Shown piece by piece: positions 11,401-20,852 of a stretch of 64,000 nt of DNA. The notes below the pieces were generated by a model. The model worked only from the letters and a program-made list of their open reading frames with translations, made no database searches and was not told the origin of the DNA. The stretch is taken from assembly GCA_001510575.1 (NCBI GenBank), contig LNGK01000008.1, forward strand, positions 3,647,541 through 3,711,540, in the 5' to 3' direction. The position numbers and the translations under genes are program-made. Within the stretch, counting starts at the first letter, position 1. Each line of letters starts with the position of its first letter. This DNA is from Knoxdaviesia capensis. Its lineage: Eukaryota > Ascomycota > Sordariomycetes > Microascales > Gondwanamycetaceae.

Positions 11401-13156
11401 CCCCCAATCTCGCATTGTCTTCCTCGGTGTTTCCTTTCCCCTTAGTCTCCGTGTCTCTCGCGCTTTCCCTCATCTCCAGCATGTGTGCGTACCAGGTACC
11501 TGTGTCTCTGCACAATTTGCACCTGCCAATTTGTGCGAGTGCATCGTCAGTTTCCTGTAGCCGTCTCTCTCTCTCCTCTCTCGACTTGTACTGCAAGAAA
11601 GAGCCACCCTGACAGCACTCTGCACTTGTCACCCCCCCTCCCCCCCCCCATACCCTGGATTCCGTTCTGTGCGTGCTCTCACAGAGTTGCTCTATCCCAT
11701 CTCTGTCCATCCTCAATATTTTGTTTGCACACCCTGACTGACCTTGGGACACGCTCTCAGCTACTACGAACGGACCAGCCTGAACCCCTCCAATAGTGGA
11801 AGCATCCGTCAGTCTAGGTTCTGTGTTAGCATGGATGCTCCAGTATCTCCTTCCTCCTCTCTCACTCTTTCGTGCTTTCCCTTCCTGCTCCTTCCTTGGT
11901 TGGACGTCAGCTTTTCCTTCCTCTTCTAGTATTGTTTTAGACTCGTTCCTTCTCTTCTCTTTTCTCTCTTCCGTTCTTAGTTCTCAGTCTAATCTTCTCT
12001 TCTTCTTTTTCACACTTTCTTTTCTCTCATGCTCTTTTTCTCCCTCCCACCCGTTCAAACTTTTCATCTTCTCTTCATTCCCGCCGCATTATCTGTTCAC
12101 GGTACAACATCTTACCCTTCTCCTTCTTGTCTGTCGTCGTTCTCTGCTCTACTATTTCCTCTGTCACTTTCAATCCTCTTCCCTCCCTTCACCCATCTCT
12201 TCCATTATCTAGGCCCGGTTGCTGGTTGATCTTGCCTGCATCTTGCCTGCTTTCTTTCTTTCCTTGTAACATCCCGTCGTGGTATCTCTCCTTTTATCCT
12301 TCACCTCCCCGTACCGACCTTCCGATCCGGACCGCTGTCCGTTGAATATAAATTGAGCCCACGTCTCACCACTTTGAAAGATCGGGGGCAATTCACTTCT
12401 TCTTTTCCTGGTACTCATGGACTGTGAAATCGAACTCTAACCTGATATGCCCTCCCATATCTACGCCGATCCTCAACCACCGCGCCGATCTTGAGAATCT
12501 TCGTTCTGCAGCCCCCCGGAGACCTAATCGGCTCCAATATACCTAGATTGACCACGCCAGCTCTGATCGCCTACAACCACGCCGACCTCTTGCCTGTCTC
12601 TTTCGGCGACCCTCCCCGAAACTGAGTGTGTGTGTGTGTATGTGTGTGTGTGCAATGACAATGCCTTGACTGTGACTTGCGTCTGCCAAGCTGCACCTTG
12701 CATTCCACCACTATTCTTCGAAACACTCCGTACTCGACTTTTTGTGCGCCTTTTTCATTCCATTGGTCTGCCTTTCCTAGTGCTGTATCCCGTCCCTTCT
12801 CCAGTACCGATCTCTCGGGTCTCTGCCGGCCCCGTTGGCTCTCGGGTTGTTTTTTGGGGCCCGGCTCGAACGCAAAAGCAATATCTTCGTCGAGCTACCA
12901 AAAGGGCAAAGAATTGGGCTTTCCTTTTCTTTCTTTCTTTCTTTCTTGTTTTTGTCTTTTGCTTTTGCTAGTCCCGTTTCTTCCTTTTTTCTTCTCACTC
13001 TTCTTTTCCACACTTCTGCCATTCACGCTTCTTTGCATTCCCTTACATTGGCGCGCCGTTGTCTCGCCCAACCTTAATCCAACTGACAGCATTGATGCTT
13101 GGACCTTGAGTCAAGACCATTTTCTTGAAAGCCACAGCCCTCTGATCTCTGGCATC
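11400..13156 (+). promoter_or_regulatory. Long pyrimidine-rich leader/promoter
   Basis: The plus strand is strongly C+T-rich, with runs of CTCTCT, TTTC (about 12926-12946) and TTCTTC, up to the ATG at 13157. CT-rich tracts upstream of the start are typical of filamentous-fungal promoters and long 5' untranslated regions. The frame of the downstream gene stays open upstream to 12677 but contains no ATG before 13157, so this stretch is taken as untranslated. Confidence 0.55.
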
Positions 13157-15895
13157 ATGGGTCGAACATCCAAGTTCACCTTCCCGATCCCGGGGCGCCG
13201 GCATAAGCAGCCCGAGCCCTCTCAAATACCTAACAACAAGTTTCCTCTGAAATCAACACCAATGAGCCGGTCACTGAAAGCCATGGGAATACTTGACCTT
13301 CCTCTTGAGCCTCCTTCCCGTCCGTGGGACCAAGCTTCAGGCATCAGTATCTCCGTCTCTGAGAGCACCGCAACTTCCACCAACGCCCACCCCGTCGAAG
13401 CCATGTCACACCGTCCGTCTAAGTGGGAGGTTGAGTCGGAGAATGTCCCAGCAATGGTTCATGGTCATTCGAATTCTCTCCATCCTGGAGGCAACGAGAC
13501 GTATAGACGCAATCGTGCCCCTTCCGACTCTTCAACCGCCATACGTCCCAAATCGTCCTCTACCGCTGCCTCATGGTACGACAAGACCACTGTACCGCTC
13601 TCGATCTCGCAACAGACCTCGGCTTCCGCAATGGCCAAGGGTCTGCCCAACAAGGCGTCCGCGATATTAGACATGGACGGATCATTAGCAAGCTCTCAGC
13701 TTCACTCAAAGAAGCGAATCAGCAAGCTTCAGCTGTCGTCTCTCCTGCGCACTACGTCTCCACCCGTACTCTCTCCCAAGCCGCCAATTGCCCAATACCA
13801 ACCGTCCAAGCATCCCCAGACCAGCAGATCCGAAGCGCCCATGACGGCCCCAGCTGCTGTTGTTAGCCAGCCTAGCATGAAGAAGTCTGCGCGGGAGATG
13901 TTTAACGATCTCACACATCGTCAGCGGCCGCTGAGAAGTGCTGCCAGCCACCAAGCCCTTCGCTCGACAAACCGCGAACTCCAGAACTTGTATGAACATT
14001 ATGAGCAGATGACTTTTCGAGACGCCCTTGACGGTGACGTCGATCCGGACGATGTCGTCCTGGCCCATGAACTCCCTCAGTTGCAAAAGCCGATCATCAT
14101 CAATAAGGACAACTTGGCTCCTGCCAGCCGTCCCCAAACAGTTCCCACCACTCCAACAACTCCACTCTCTATGGAATTCCCACAACCACCTCGCCACCAT
14201 TACTATCCATCCAGTGTTCCCACCGCCGCCCCGTCTGTCATGTCCGGAAAAGATGTCGAGTATGCCGCCAGTATATCCTCTCATGTCACCAAGGCCTCAA
14301 AGAAGTCCGGTCGCAGTCTAAAGGTGGCTGATCTTCAAGAGACTAGTGTTCTTTCGCTATCATCTGACTCTGAGGATGATATCATAAACTTTGGCCGATC
14401 GCCAAACGCGTCCTCCTCTTCCGTCTCGAACAAGCGAAATTCGATTGCAACTACGTCTTCTTCCCAAACTGATTCCCGCAGCAGTTCGTTTGGGGGCATG
14501 TCAACTTCTCACTCGCATAGCCCGCGGACGAAGAAGCGTGCCATTTTCTCCTCGAAGGTCACCTACCTGTCTGTCCCTACACAAAGTGAGCATGGTGGGT
14601 CCAAGCTTGCTGTTCCTGACCGCCGGTCCAGTTCTCTGCCAATGCTTGCGACAGGATTTGCACCAAACGGCCGGCCTGTTTCGCAGATCTCAGCCGGCTC
14701 ATCTGTCCGCACGGATGGCGACGACTCCTCTAGTGTTTCCGGGTTTGGTGTTCATCAAGCTAAGCTGGTGATGCTTCCACCTACCATCTCGCCCAAGCGT
14801 ACGCCCCCGAGGAAAAAGAAGTCATCGTCGAGATCGTCCTCAATGCGCTCGACATCAGCCGGTCAGCTTACTCCACCGCTTAGTCCCTCGTCTGTTGAGT
14901 TCTGCATTCGCTCGGTTGATGAGACCATTGATGAAGAGGGAAATGTGAACCCCCGCTTTATGGCTGTCACTCACCAGGAGGAGATGCTCCTTGCAGCTCT
15001 GCGAGAAAAGCGCGCTAAGATGAGGGAGACGTTGGTGTCGGAGGTGGACATCTCTGCGTTCCGCCATCATCGATCAAAGTCATCCCAGGCCACCCTGACT
15101 GCCACGTCGACCTTTAAGGGAGGAGATAGCGTGCGAAGCATTAGCGACAAGCCCTTGCTAGCTCCGACCGCCAGCATCGCCGAGAAACTGGAGGCTGCTG
15201 TGAAGGACACGGAACGGGCATTGACACCTAGCAGCTCGTCGGTTCGCAATTCCGACAAACACGATTTTGATGAGCCAGTCAGCCGAACGTCGAAAAAGAT
15301 GCTCGAGGTTTCGACTTCGGGCTTTCTTAACCACCGCACAAGTATGAATGAGATCTCATCTGCGCGCTCGGATCCCGGCATTCTTGACAAGCCGAAGAAG
15401 TCGACTCGAGTTTCGCGGTCAGTCACACCACCCAAACGCCACGAGCATGTGCTTCTCTACCTCGAGAAGCCCAGTGAGCAGGTGGAGCACCAGGAGCCCG
15501 AGCCCAGCCCCGATCTAAGCGACTTCATGGAGTATGACAATGGCAGCGAAGACGACTATACCCCCAAGGACCGCCTGTTCCCCTCCGCCCCTTCGGTTGC
15601 GAGTAATTCCACTTTCCGCCCCCAGGATGTTGCCCCCGCAATGCTTTCCCGCAGCCACTCCCTGCGTCCTGTCAGTCCCCGGACGCCCACTCTACTGGTG
15701 GACCAGGTCAAGGTTGTCGAAGCTAGCAGCATCCGCGGTATCAACTCTGGAACCCCGTGTCCCGACTCACCGCACACGGAGCCCGAGTGTCCGGTCAAGC
15801 TGTCGCCTGCGGCCCCGAACACCCGGAAGCAGGTTCGGCTAAGCGCCGTTGGCAATGTTGGCATTGAGGCGGCTTGGTGGGGTGATGATGGCTAA
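13157..15895 (+). CDS. Large disordered fungal protein of unknown function
   Basis: A single uninterrupted exon encodes 912 residues. The start is the first ATG in frame (GGCATCATGGGT), giving an N-terminus of MGRTSKFTFPIPGRRH that is basic and looks conserved. Most of the chain is Ser/Thr/Pro/Lys-rich and of low complexity, as in intrinsically disordered, heavily phosphorylated proteins. A short charged, probably coiled-coil segment (HQEEMLLAALREKRAKMRE) starts at residue 606. The C-terminus ends in a compact motif (SAVGNVGIEAAWWGDDG). I see no transmembrane segment, catalytic motif or signal peptide. I do not recognise the function; the pattern of a disordered chain with conserved N- and C-terminal patches suggests a scaffold or regulator, but that is inference. 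It is followed by a T-rich 3' flank. Confidence 0.9.
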   Translation: MGRTSKFTFPIPGRRHKQPEPSQIPNNKFPLKSTPMSRSLKAMGILDLPLEPPSRPWDQASGISISVSESTATSTNAHPVEAMSHRPSKWEVESENVPAMVHGHSNSLHPGGNETYRRNRAPSDSSTAIRPKSSSTAASWYDKTTVPLSISQQTSASAMAKGLPNKASAILDMDGSLASSQLHSKKRISKLQLSSLLRTTSPPVLSPKPPIAQYQPSKHPQTSRSEAPMTAPAAVVSQPSMKKSAREMFNDLTHRQRPLRSAASHQALRSTNRELQNLYEHYEQMTFRDALDGDVDPDDVVLAHELPQLQKPIIINKDNLAPASRPQTVPTTPTTPLSMEFPQPPRHHYYPSSVPTAAPSVMSGKDVEYAASISSHVTKASKKSGRSLKVADLQETSVLSLSSDSEDDIINFGRSPNASSSSVSNKRNSIATTSSSQTDSRSSSFGGMSTSHSHSPRTKKRAIFSSKVTYLSVPTQSEHGGSKLAVPDRRSSSLPMLATGFAPNGRPVSQISAGSSVRTDGDDSSSVSGFGVHQAKLVMLPPTISPKRTPPRKKKSSSRSSSMRSTSAGQLTPPLSPSSVEFCIRSVDETIDEEGNVNPRFMAVTHQEEMLLAALREKRAKMRETLVSEVDISAFRHHRSKSSQATLTATSTFKGGDSVRSISDKPLLAPTASIAEKLEAAVKDTERALTPSSSSVRNSDKHDFDEPVSRTSKKMLEVSTSGFLNHRTSMNEISSARSDPGILDKPKKSTRVSRSVTPPKRHEHVLLYLEKPSEQVEHQEPEPSPDLSDFMEYDNGSEDDYTPKDRLFPSAPSVASNSTFRPQDVAPAMLSRSHSLRPVSPRTPTLLVDQVKVVEASSIRGINSGTPCPDSPHTEPECPVKLSPAAPNTRKQVRLSAVGNVGIEAAWWGDDG

Positions 15896-16849
15896 TTGAT
15901 GTGAATGCGGACGGATGGATATCTCTGGTTTTGAATTTTGGTCTTTTTTTGGTTTTAATAATGACTTGGTGTATCTGTCAGCTGGCTTGCTTTGTGAGTG
16001 GGAGGGCTTTCTATCCTCTTTGTTTTACGGCACATCTGTCATGTTTTTGTCTGCTTTTTAGTCGGACCTTACTATGGTCAAATGCCTCTTTTGGTTTCTC
16101 TTCTCGAGCATATTTTCTTCGCCGTCTAGCAATGTCTTTTTTCATGGTATGAGCTCCTGTTTTTTTCTTTGTTTTTTATTTACCGCTCTGTCTTTAGGAC
16201 TAGCCCCTTTGATAAGTAATTAGTGGTTTTTTTTTTTTTTTTTTTTCATTTGTGCTTTGTTGGAATATGAAAGAAACATAATTTATAGATGCATATCTAT
16301 CCTGGTAGCTTTCAGTTAAACATGTATAGTTAGGACAGAGGCAGTGATTGTACGCTATGTGCATAGAGGCAGGGGAGAGTTTTGGACGACAAAGAAAGCA
16401 GGAACATAGAAAAACGACTTGTTGCACAATGTAAAACAAAACACTACCTATATACACTTAGGAAACCACTCAGAAGACAAACGAGACAATTGAACACATG
16501 GATAAAACACTGAACTAACGGAAAGCAAAACCAAAAAGAGAGAGAGAAGAAAGAAAGCCGTGAATTTATATGTAAGTAGCATAATGACGATAAGAAACAG
16601 ACCCAACCCGAAGAAAAACAGCCCCCCCCCACCCTCAACCAGTCAGCGACTCAACCCCCACTGTCCCAGATCGCGAGTCCTTGGCCACAAGCAAGAAGTC
16701 GATGTGAGGCTGAATCAAATCCAGCATAGGAACAAGATGAGTTTCGGTAGCGAGTTGACCGATGCGTTACAGTGGCAAGTGAGGTGGCTTAAGGTGGGGA
16801 AAGCACAAGGACAAATCAGTCGCGAATCGAGAAGGTCGGGAAGGGTGGA
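15896..16849. other. Intergenic between convergent genes
   Basis: This is the shared 3' flank of the disordered-protein gene (plus) and mms2 (minus). It includes a run of 20 T at 16227-16246. No other gene is seen. Confidence 0.6.
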
Positions 16850-17645
16850 CTACGCGAAAGTCGTGCCCTCGGGGGGTTGTGGGAGCTTCTTGTTCGCGGG
16901 GGCAGCCATGTATCTAGTAGTCAACAAAGAACCAGCGTTAGCATACCACTCGCAAGCGCCAAATCTAGAGACGAGACATCTGGACACAACGACGCATCGC
17001 AGAACCATCTGTATGTCATCCCCGCAAGCTTGTATGAGGAAACACAGCATTACTAACCTCCGCAACTCAATCAGAATGGTCTCCATGGTATACGCGCGCT
17101 GCCAGCTGGCCAGACACGGCAGTTGGCGCGGGTCGACCATGCCGTTGCGCGGGTTAACGCCGGGCAGATTGATCTGGCTGATGAACTGGATGGTCGGCGG
17201 CTGGTCGGGGTAGTTGGGTCCGCAGTGCATCTTGACGGCATAGATACGGTTTTCGTGAACGCTCTGTAAGTGGCTTGTGTGTCAGTGGTTCGGTCGGACG
17301 CACCGGCGGGTAGGCCAAGCAGGATGAGGCAGGAAGAAGGGTGCAGGACGGTATACTCACGTGGGGCGGGCCGAGGATGGTGCCGTTCCAGTCGGACATC
17401 AGCAGATCCTCGGGGTCTTCTAGGCCGTACGAGCACGCTTCTGTAGCTGGGGTTGGATGCGGGTCAGCGATAAGAGTCTCTTTGGACCTGGCTGCGTCCG
17501 CCACTATACCGCCAGCAATACAAGAGCGTCTGTTGACGCAGACTTGAACAAGAGACAACACCCCAGATTGCTTACCTGCTCCGAGACCCTTCTCGCCCTT
17601 CTCCAACTCCTCTAGCAGTCTGAAATTCCGGGGGACTTTCGCCAT
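16850..17645 (-). CDS. mms2: Ubiquitin-conjugating enzyme variant Mms2/Uev1
   Basis: There are four exons on the minus strand: 17645-17576, 17440-17361, 17263-17058 and 16913-16850. The GT-AG introns are 135, 97 and 144 nt. The spliced product is 139 residues, the usual length of the family. It begins MAKVPRNFRLLEELEKGEKG, continues through GAEACSYGLED, DWNGTILGPPH, NYPDQPPTIQF and ASWQRAYTMETILIELRRYM, and ends PANKKLPQPPEGTTFA. This is the E2 fold without the catalytic cysteine and HPN motif, the mark of UEV proteins. Known family role: it pairs with Ubc13 to build K63-linked ubiquitin chains in error-free post-replication repair (on PCNA after Rad6/Rad18) and other signalling. The first splice junction creates GCA-GAA (Ala-Glu) in phase 1, and the last joins AG|A (Arg). 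It is divergent from the slp2 gene. Confidence 0.97.
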
Positions 17646-18652
17646 TGTGGATGTGTGGGTATGTGATGAGTTGCAAATGAAATCCGGGTTATCGTTCTAT
17701 ATGGCGGAGGAGCAAGCCAAAAGCAGGAAACACACGCGTGCCCGGGGATATAGATGCCGAGAGAAACACGGAGGGCAACGAGCGGGGGTCCGAGGCAATA
17801 CGGCAGTACGGTATATCAAAGACAGAGGGAGAACACGGGTTAGTCAAGAAGATACAAGATACGAAAGTTCAAAAGGGTACTGTATGATTCATAGTCTAGA
17901 TAGAGAACAAGTAAAAAAAGAAGGGGAAAAAAAAGAAGGTCAGGAGGAAAGTCAGAGGGCGGTTCCTGATCGTGGGGCAAACCAAACGGGGCGTCGTCCT
18001 CCCCACCAAACCTGGGCGGGGTGGTGAGCTGGGAGTTTGCGTGGCGGTCGGTGACAGGTGGTGTCAGGTGGCTAGAGGCCAAAAGAACTGAAGCAGTTGA
18101 GTGAGGGTCGTTCCTGGAATTTCCTGATCTGGTGTCTGCTAAACACAAACGGACATTAGGGACAGCTCCAGCTTCTCAGTCTCCGAGGTTTACCGGTCTC
18201 AAGGATCATATAAAAGAACTCTCTTAATAAGTAAAGCCAGGCCTTAATTACACCCTAGACCATTAAGAAATTCCCATCTGATATCCTAAAATCTCCCTCA
18301 AAGAAAAGCAAGCACCTGCGCCTATGCCTGGTGAAGGTTAGACAGCTAGGCAGCTCCAGTGACATGTTAGCTTACGTAACTCCTTGTCACTGTAGACTTA
18401 AGCTTTCCCCGAAATTTTCAAGACTTTATCCCCATCTTCATCAGACGGAGCTAACAGGGCAAAGTTGAAGAACTCAGGCCTCCCCGTATATAGGTCATTG
18501 GATCTACTCTTTCTTGAATGTCTTTCTATCTTGTTCTCTTCTTTGTTCTTTCCGCCTCACCACTATAATTCAACTCCTTTTCCCCCCTCACTCACTACCG
18601 ACCCAAACCTTAAACAAACTGAAACCGGCCACCTTCAGATGCAAACACCACC
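17646..18652. promoter_or_regulatory. Divergent intergenic region between mms2 and slp2
   Basis: About 1.0 kb separates the two start codons and must hold both promoters. On the slp2 side a TATATA element lies at 18487-18492, about 160 bp before the ATG, and is followed by a CT-rich leader. No additional ORF of interest is seen. Confidence 0.55.
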
Positions 18653-18656
18653 ATGA
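18639..18656 (+). CDS. Five-codon upstream ORF overlapping the slp2 start
   Basis: ATG at 18639 opens a five-codon frame (Met-Gln-Thr-Pro-Pro). Its TGA (18654-18656) overlaps the slp2 ATG (18653-18655) as ATGA. If the transcript begins upstream, this arrangement could tune slp2 translation by leaky scanning or by termination-reinitiation. Whether it is translated is unknown. Confidence 0.4.
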   Translation: MQTPP

Positions 18657-19895
18657 GCGGACCTTTGACCATCGCCATGCGCCTGGCGCCCCGGAGCCAG
18701 GTGCGCCTCTTCCATGAGACCACCCGCCGCCTAATTCCGGCCATGGGCAGCTTTGGCGCGCCCGGCTCGCAGGGCCTCCCGACCTCGTACTTTCAGCGGC
18801 CGGCGCTTCCCGCAAACACGGTGGTCCGGTTCGTCCCGCAGCAGACGGCCTGGATTGTCGAGCGCATGGGCAAATTCAACCGCATTCTCGAGCCCGGTCT
18901 GGCTATCCTGATTCCGTTCCTTGACCGGATTGCGTACGTCAAGTCGCTGAAGGAGGTCGCCATTGAGATCCCGAGCCAGAGCGCCATCACGGCGGACAAT
19001 GTCACGCTCGAGTTGGACGGTGTTCTGTTCACGCGGGTATTCGATGCCTACAAGGCTAGGTATGCTAAGAATGATGGCCCAGTCTGGCTTGAATCCACAT
19101 CTCTTTGGGGCTTCCTACGTCCAACTAACACCACTTTCTTCCTCAACCAACAGCTACGGTGTCGAAGATGCCGAGTACGCCATCTCGCAACTCGCCCAGA
19201 CCACGATGCGCTCGGAAATCGGCCAGCTCTCGCTCGACCACGTGCTGAAGGAGCGGGCCGCGCTCAACACCAATATCACCGCGGCGATCAACGAGGCTGC
19301 ACAGGCGTGGGGCGTCACGTGCCTGCGGTACGAAATCCGCGACATCCACGCGCCCGAGGGCGTCGTCGAGGCGATGCACCGCCAGGTGACGGCCGAGCGG
19401 TCGAAGCGCGCCGAGATCCTCGAGTCGGAGGGCCAGCGCCAGTCGGCCATAAACATCGCCGAGGGAAAGAAGCAGAGCGTGATCCTGGCGTCCGAGGCGC
19501 TGCGCGCCGAGCAGATCAACCGCGCGTCGGGTGAGGCCGAGGCCATCCTGATGAAGGCGCAGGCCACCGCCTCGGGCATCGAGGCCGTGGCCAAGAGCAT
19601 CGACAGCGGCAAGGCGGCTGCGCAGGGCGCTATCAGCCTGTCGGTCGCGGAGAAGTACGTTGATGCGTTCGCCAAGCTTGCGCGCGAGAGCACAGCCGTG
19701 GTCGTCCCCGGCAACGTCGGCGACATCAGCGGCATGATTGCCACCGGTCTCAGCGTGTACGGCAAGGTCGGCCAGGCGCAGGCGCGCGCCCAGGCGTCGA
19801 AGCTGGCGGCGGAGGAGCAGCCAGTTGTCGAGGACAAGCCAGTGTCGCTGAAGGACTCGGTGCTGGGTAGCTTTGACGCGGTGTCCAAGAACTAG
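18653..19895 (+). CDS. slp2: Mitochondrial stomatin-like protein 2 (SPFH/band 7)
   Basis: There are two exons, 18653-19059 and 19154-19895, joined across a 94-nt GT-AG intron (AG|C gives Ser in YKA-SYGVEDAEYA). The product is 382 residues. The N-terminus is Arg-rich and Asp/Glu-poor (RLFHETTRRLIP), consistent with a mitochondrial presequence. The SPFH domain starts near residue 57 with RFVPQQTAWIVERMGKF and LEPGLAILIPFLDRI, then SYGVEDAEYAISQLAQTTMRSE. A long Ala/Glu-rich coiled coil follows (SEGQRQSAINIAEGKKQ), then a VAEKYVDAFAKLA segment. This matches eukaryotic SLP2, an inner-membrane scaffold that organises cardiolipin/prohibitin microdomains and respiratory complexes. The start is supported by a CACCATG context; an overlapping short uORF precedes it. 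Exon 2 has strong G/C third-position bias, suggesting high expression. Confidence 0.97.
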
Positions 19896-20852
19896 ACGCC
19901 CGAATCACCCCCTCCTCTCCCCAACTACCCTTTCTTCCAAGACCAGTAGATCAACTACTTGTCTGTGTGCTTGTACAAACATGTTACTATTCGTCCGTTC
20001 CCTCTCTTTTATGCTTCCCCGTTTGCTCTGTTGTCCTTCTCGAAGGACACTTCCGGCGTTTTCTCTGTTGTTCTCACGGGTGATGTCAATGTTTTATTAG
20101 CTGTCTCCTTCTCTATCTTTTGTTTTTCTTGTCTGGCATGGAGCAATTAGCAACTTGGAACGTAAAAGCAAATCTACCAACTCAACTCTTCTCAAGATGG
20201 CGGTTAAAAAAGATGAAAACCAGTCACACTCCGGTCCTTTCATCAGCCGTCATCATATACTTGTCCACTGTCCATAGCCTCACTCCATTTTCCAAGCCTT
20301 TCTTCCATCTTGTATATCATATAAACCAAGTCATCTTATTTATCACATGAAGTAATACCCTCAAGACATAGGATTTAAAGTGAAGACACCATCTCGTCGA
20401 CATCTCCATAACCATTGGCCAATCTTCAGCAAAACCCTAACCCTCGGATTGACTAAGCCCCCCACTTCGTATGACCACGTACTTCTGGCCGGTCTAGGTA
20501 AACGTCGAAATCACCAAAGCTTCACAAGGAACAGAACAAGGATAGAAAGCTCATTTCGACTCCAGTTCAGACCGCATGGAAATCGAAGCACGGCCTTCTA
20601 TTCTGGTCGACGCCAACCTTTATTTTTAGAGCTTTCCTCTCTGGACTACGTTTCCTCCTTGACTCCTGGAGCTTCTTCTCCTCGTTTTTCTTGCTCCCCC
20701 CCTTTCCCCCCAATTGATGACGATGGCCACGACTGAATCGACAACACCCCAACAACGAGACCTTTCCGCCGCCGTCACAGTTCCCAGTCCGACCGCATGT
20801 ATCTAGTGTCTGATAGCCTCAACTCGAACCCCCCATCGTGGCCAAACGCGCA
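19896..20852. other. Intergenic between slp2 and mon2
   Basis: The region contains the slp2 3' flank and the mon2 promoter/leader, with pyrimidine-rich stretches near 20620-20710. A telo-box-like element (AAACCCTAACCCT) lies at about 20432-20444, some 410 bp before mon2. No other gene is seen. Confidence 0.55.

Noticed and set aside
12677..13156. Upstream extension of the disordered-protein frame (160 codons, strongly hydrophobic)
   Set aside because: It has no ATG, and the hydrophobic stretch comes from the pyrimidine-rich leader. It is kept only as a non-AUG possibility.
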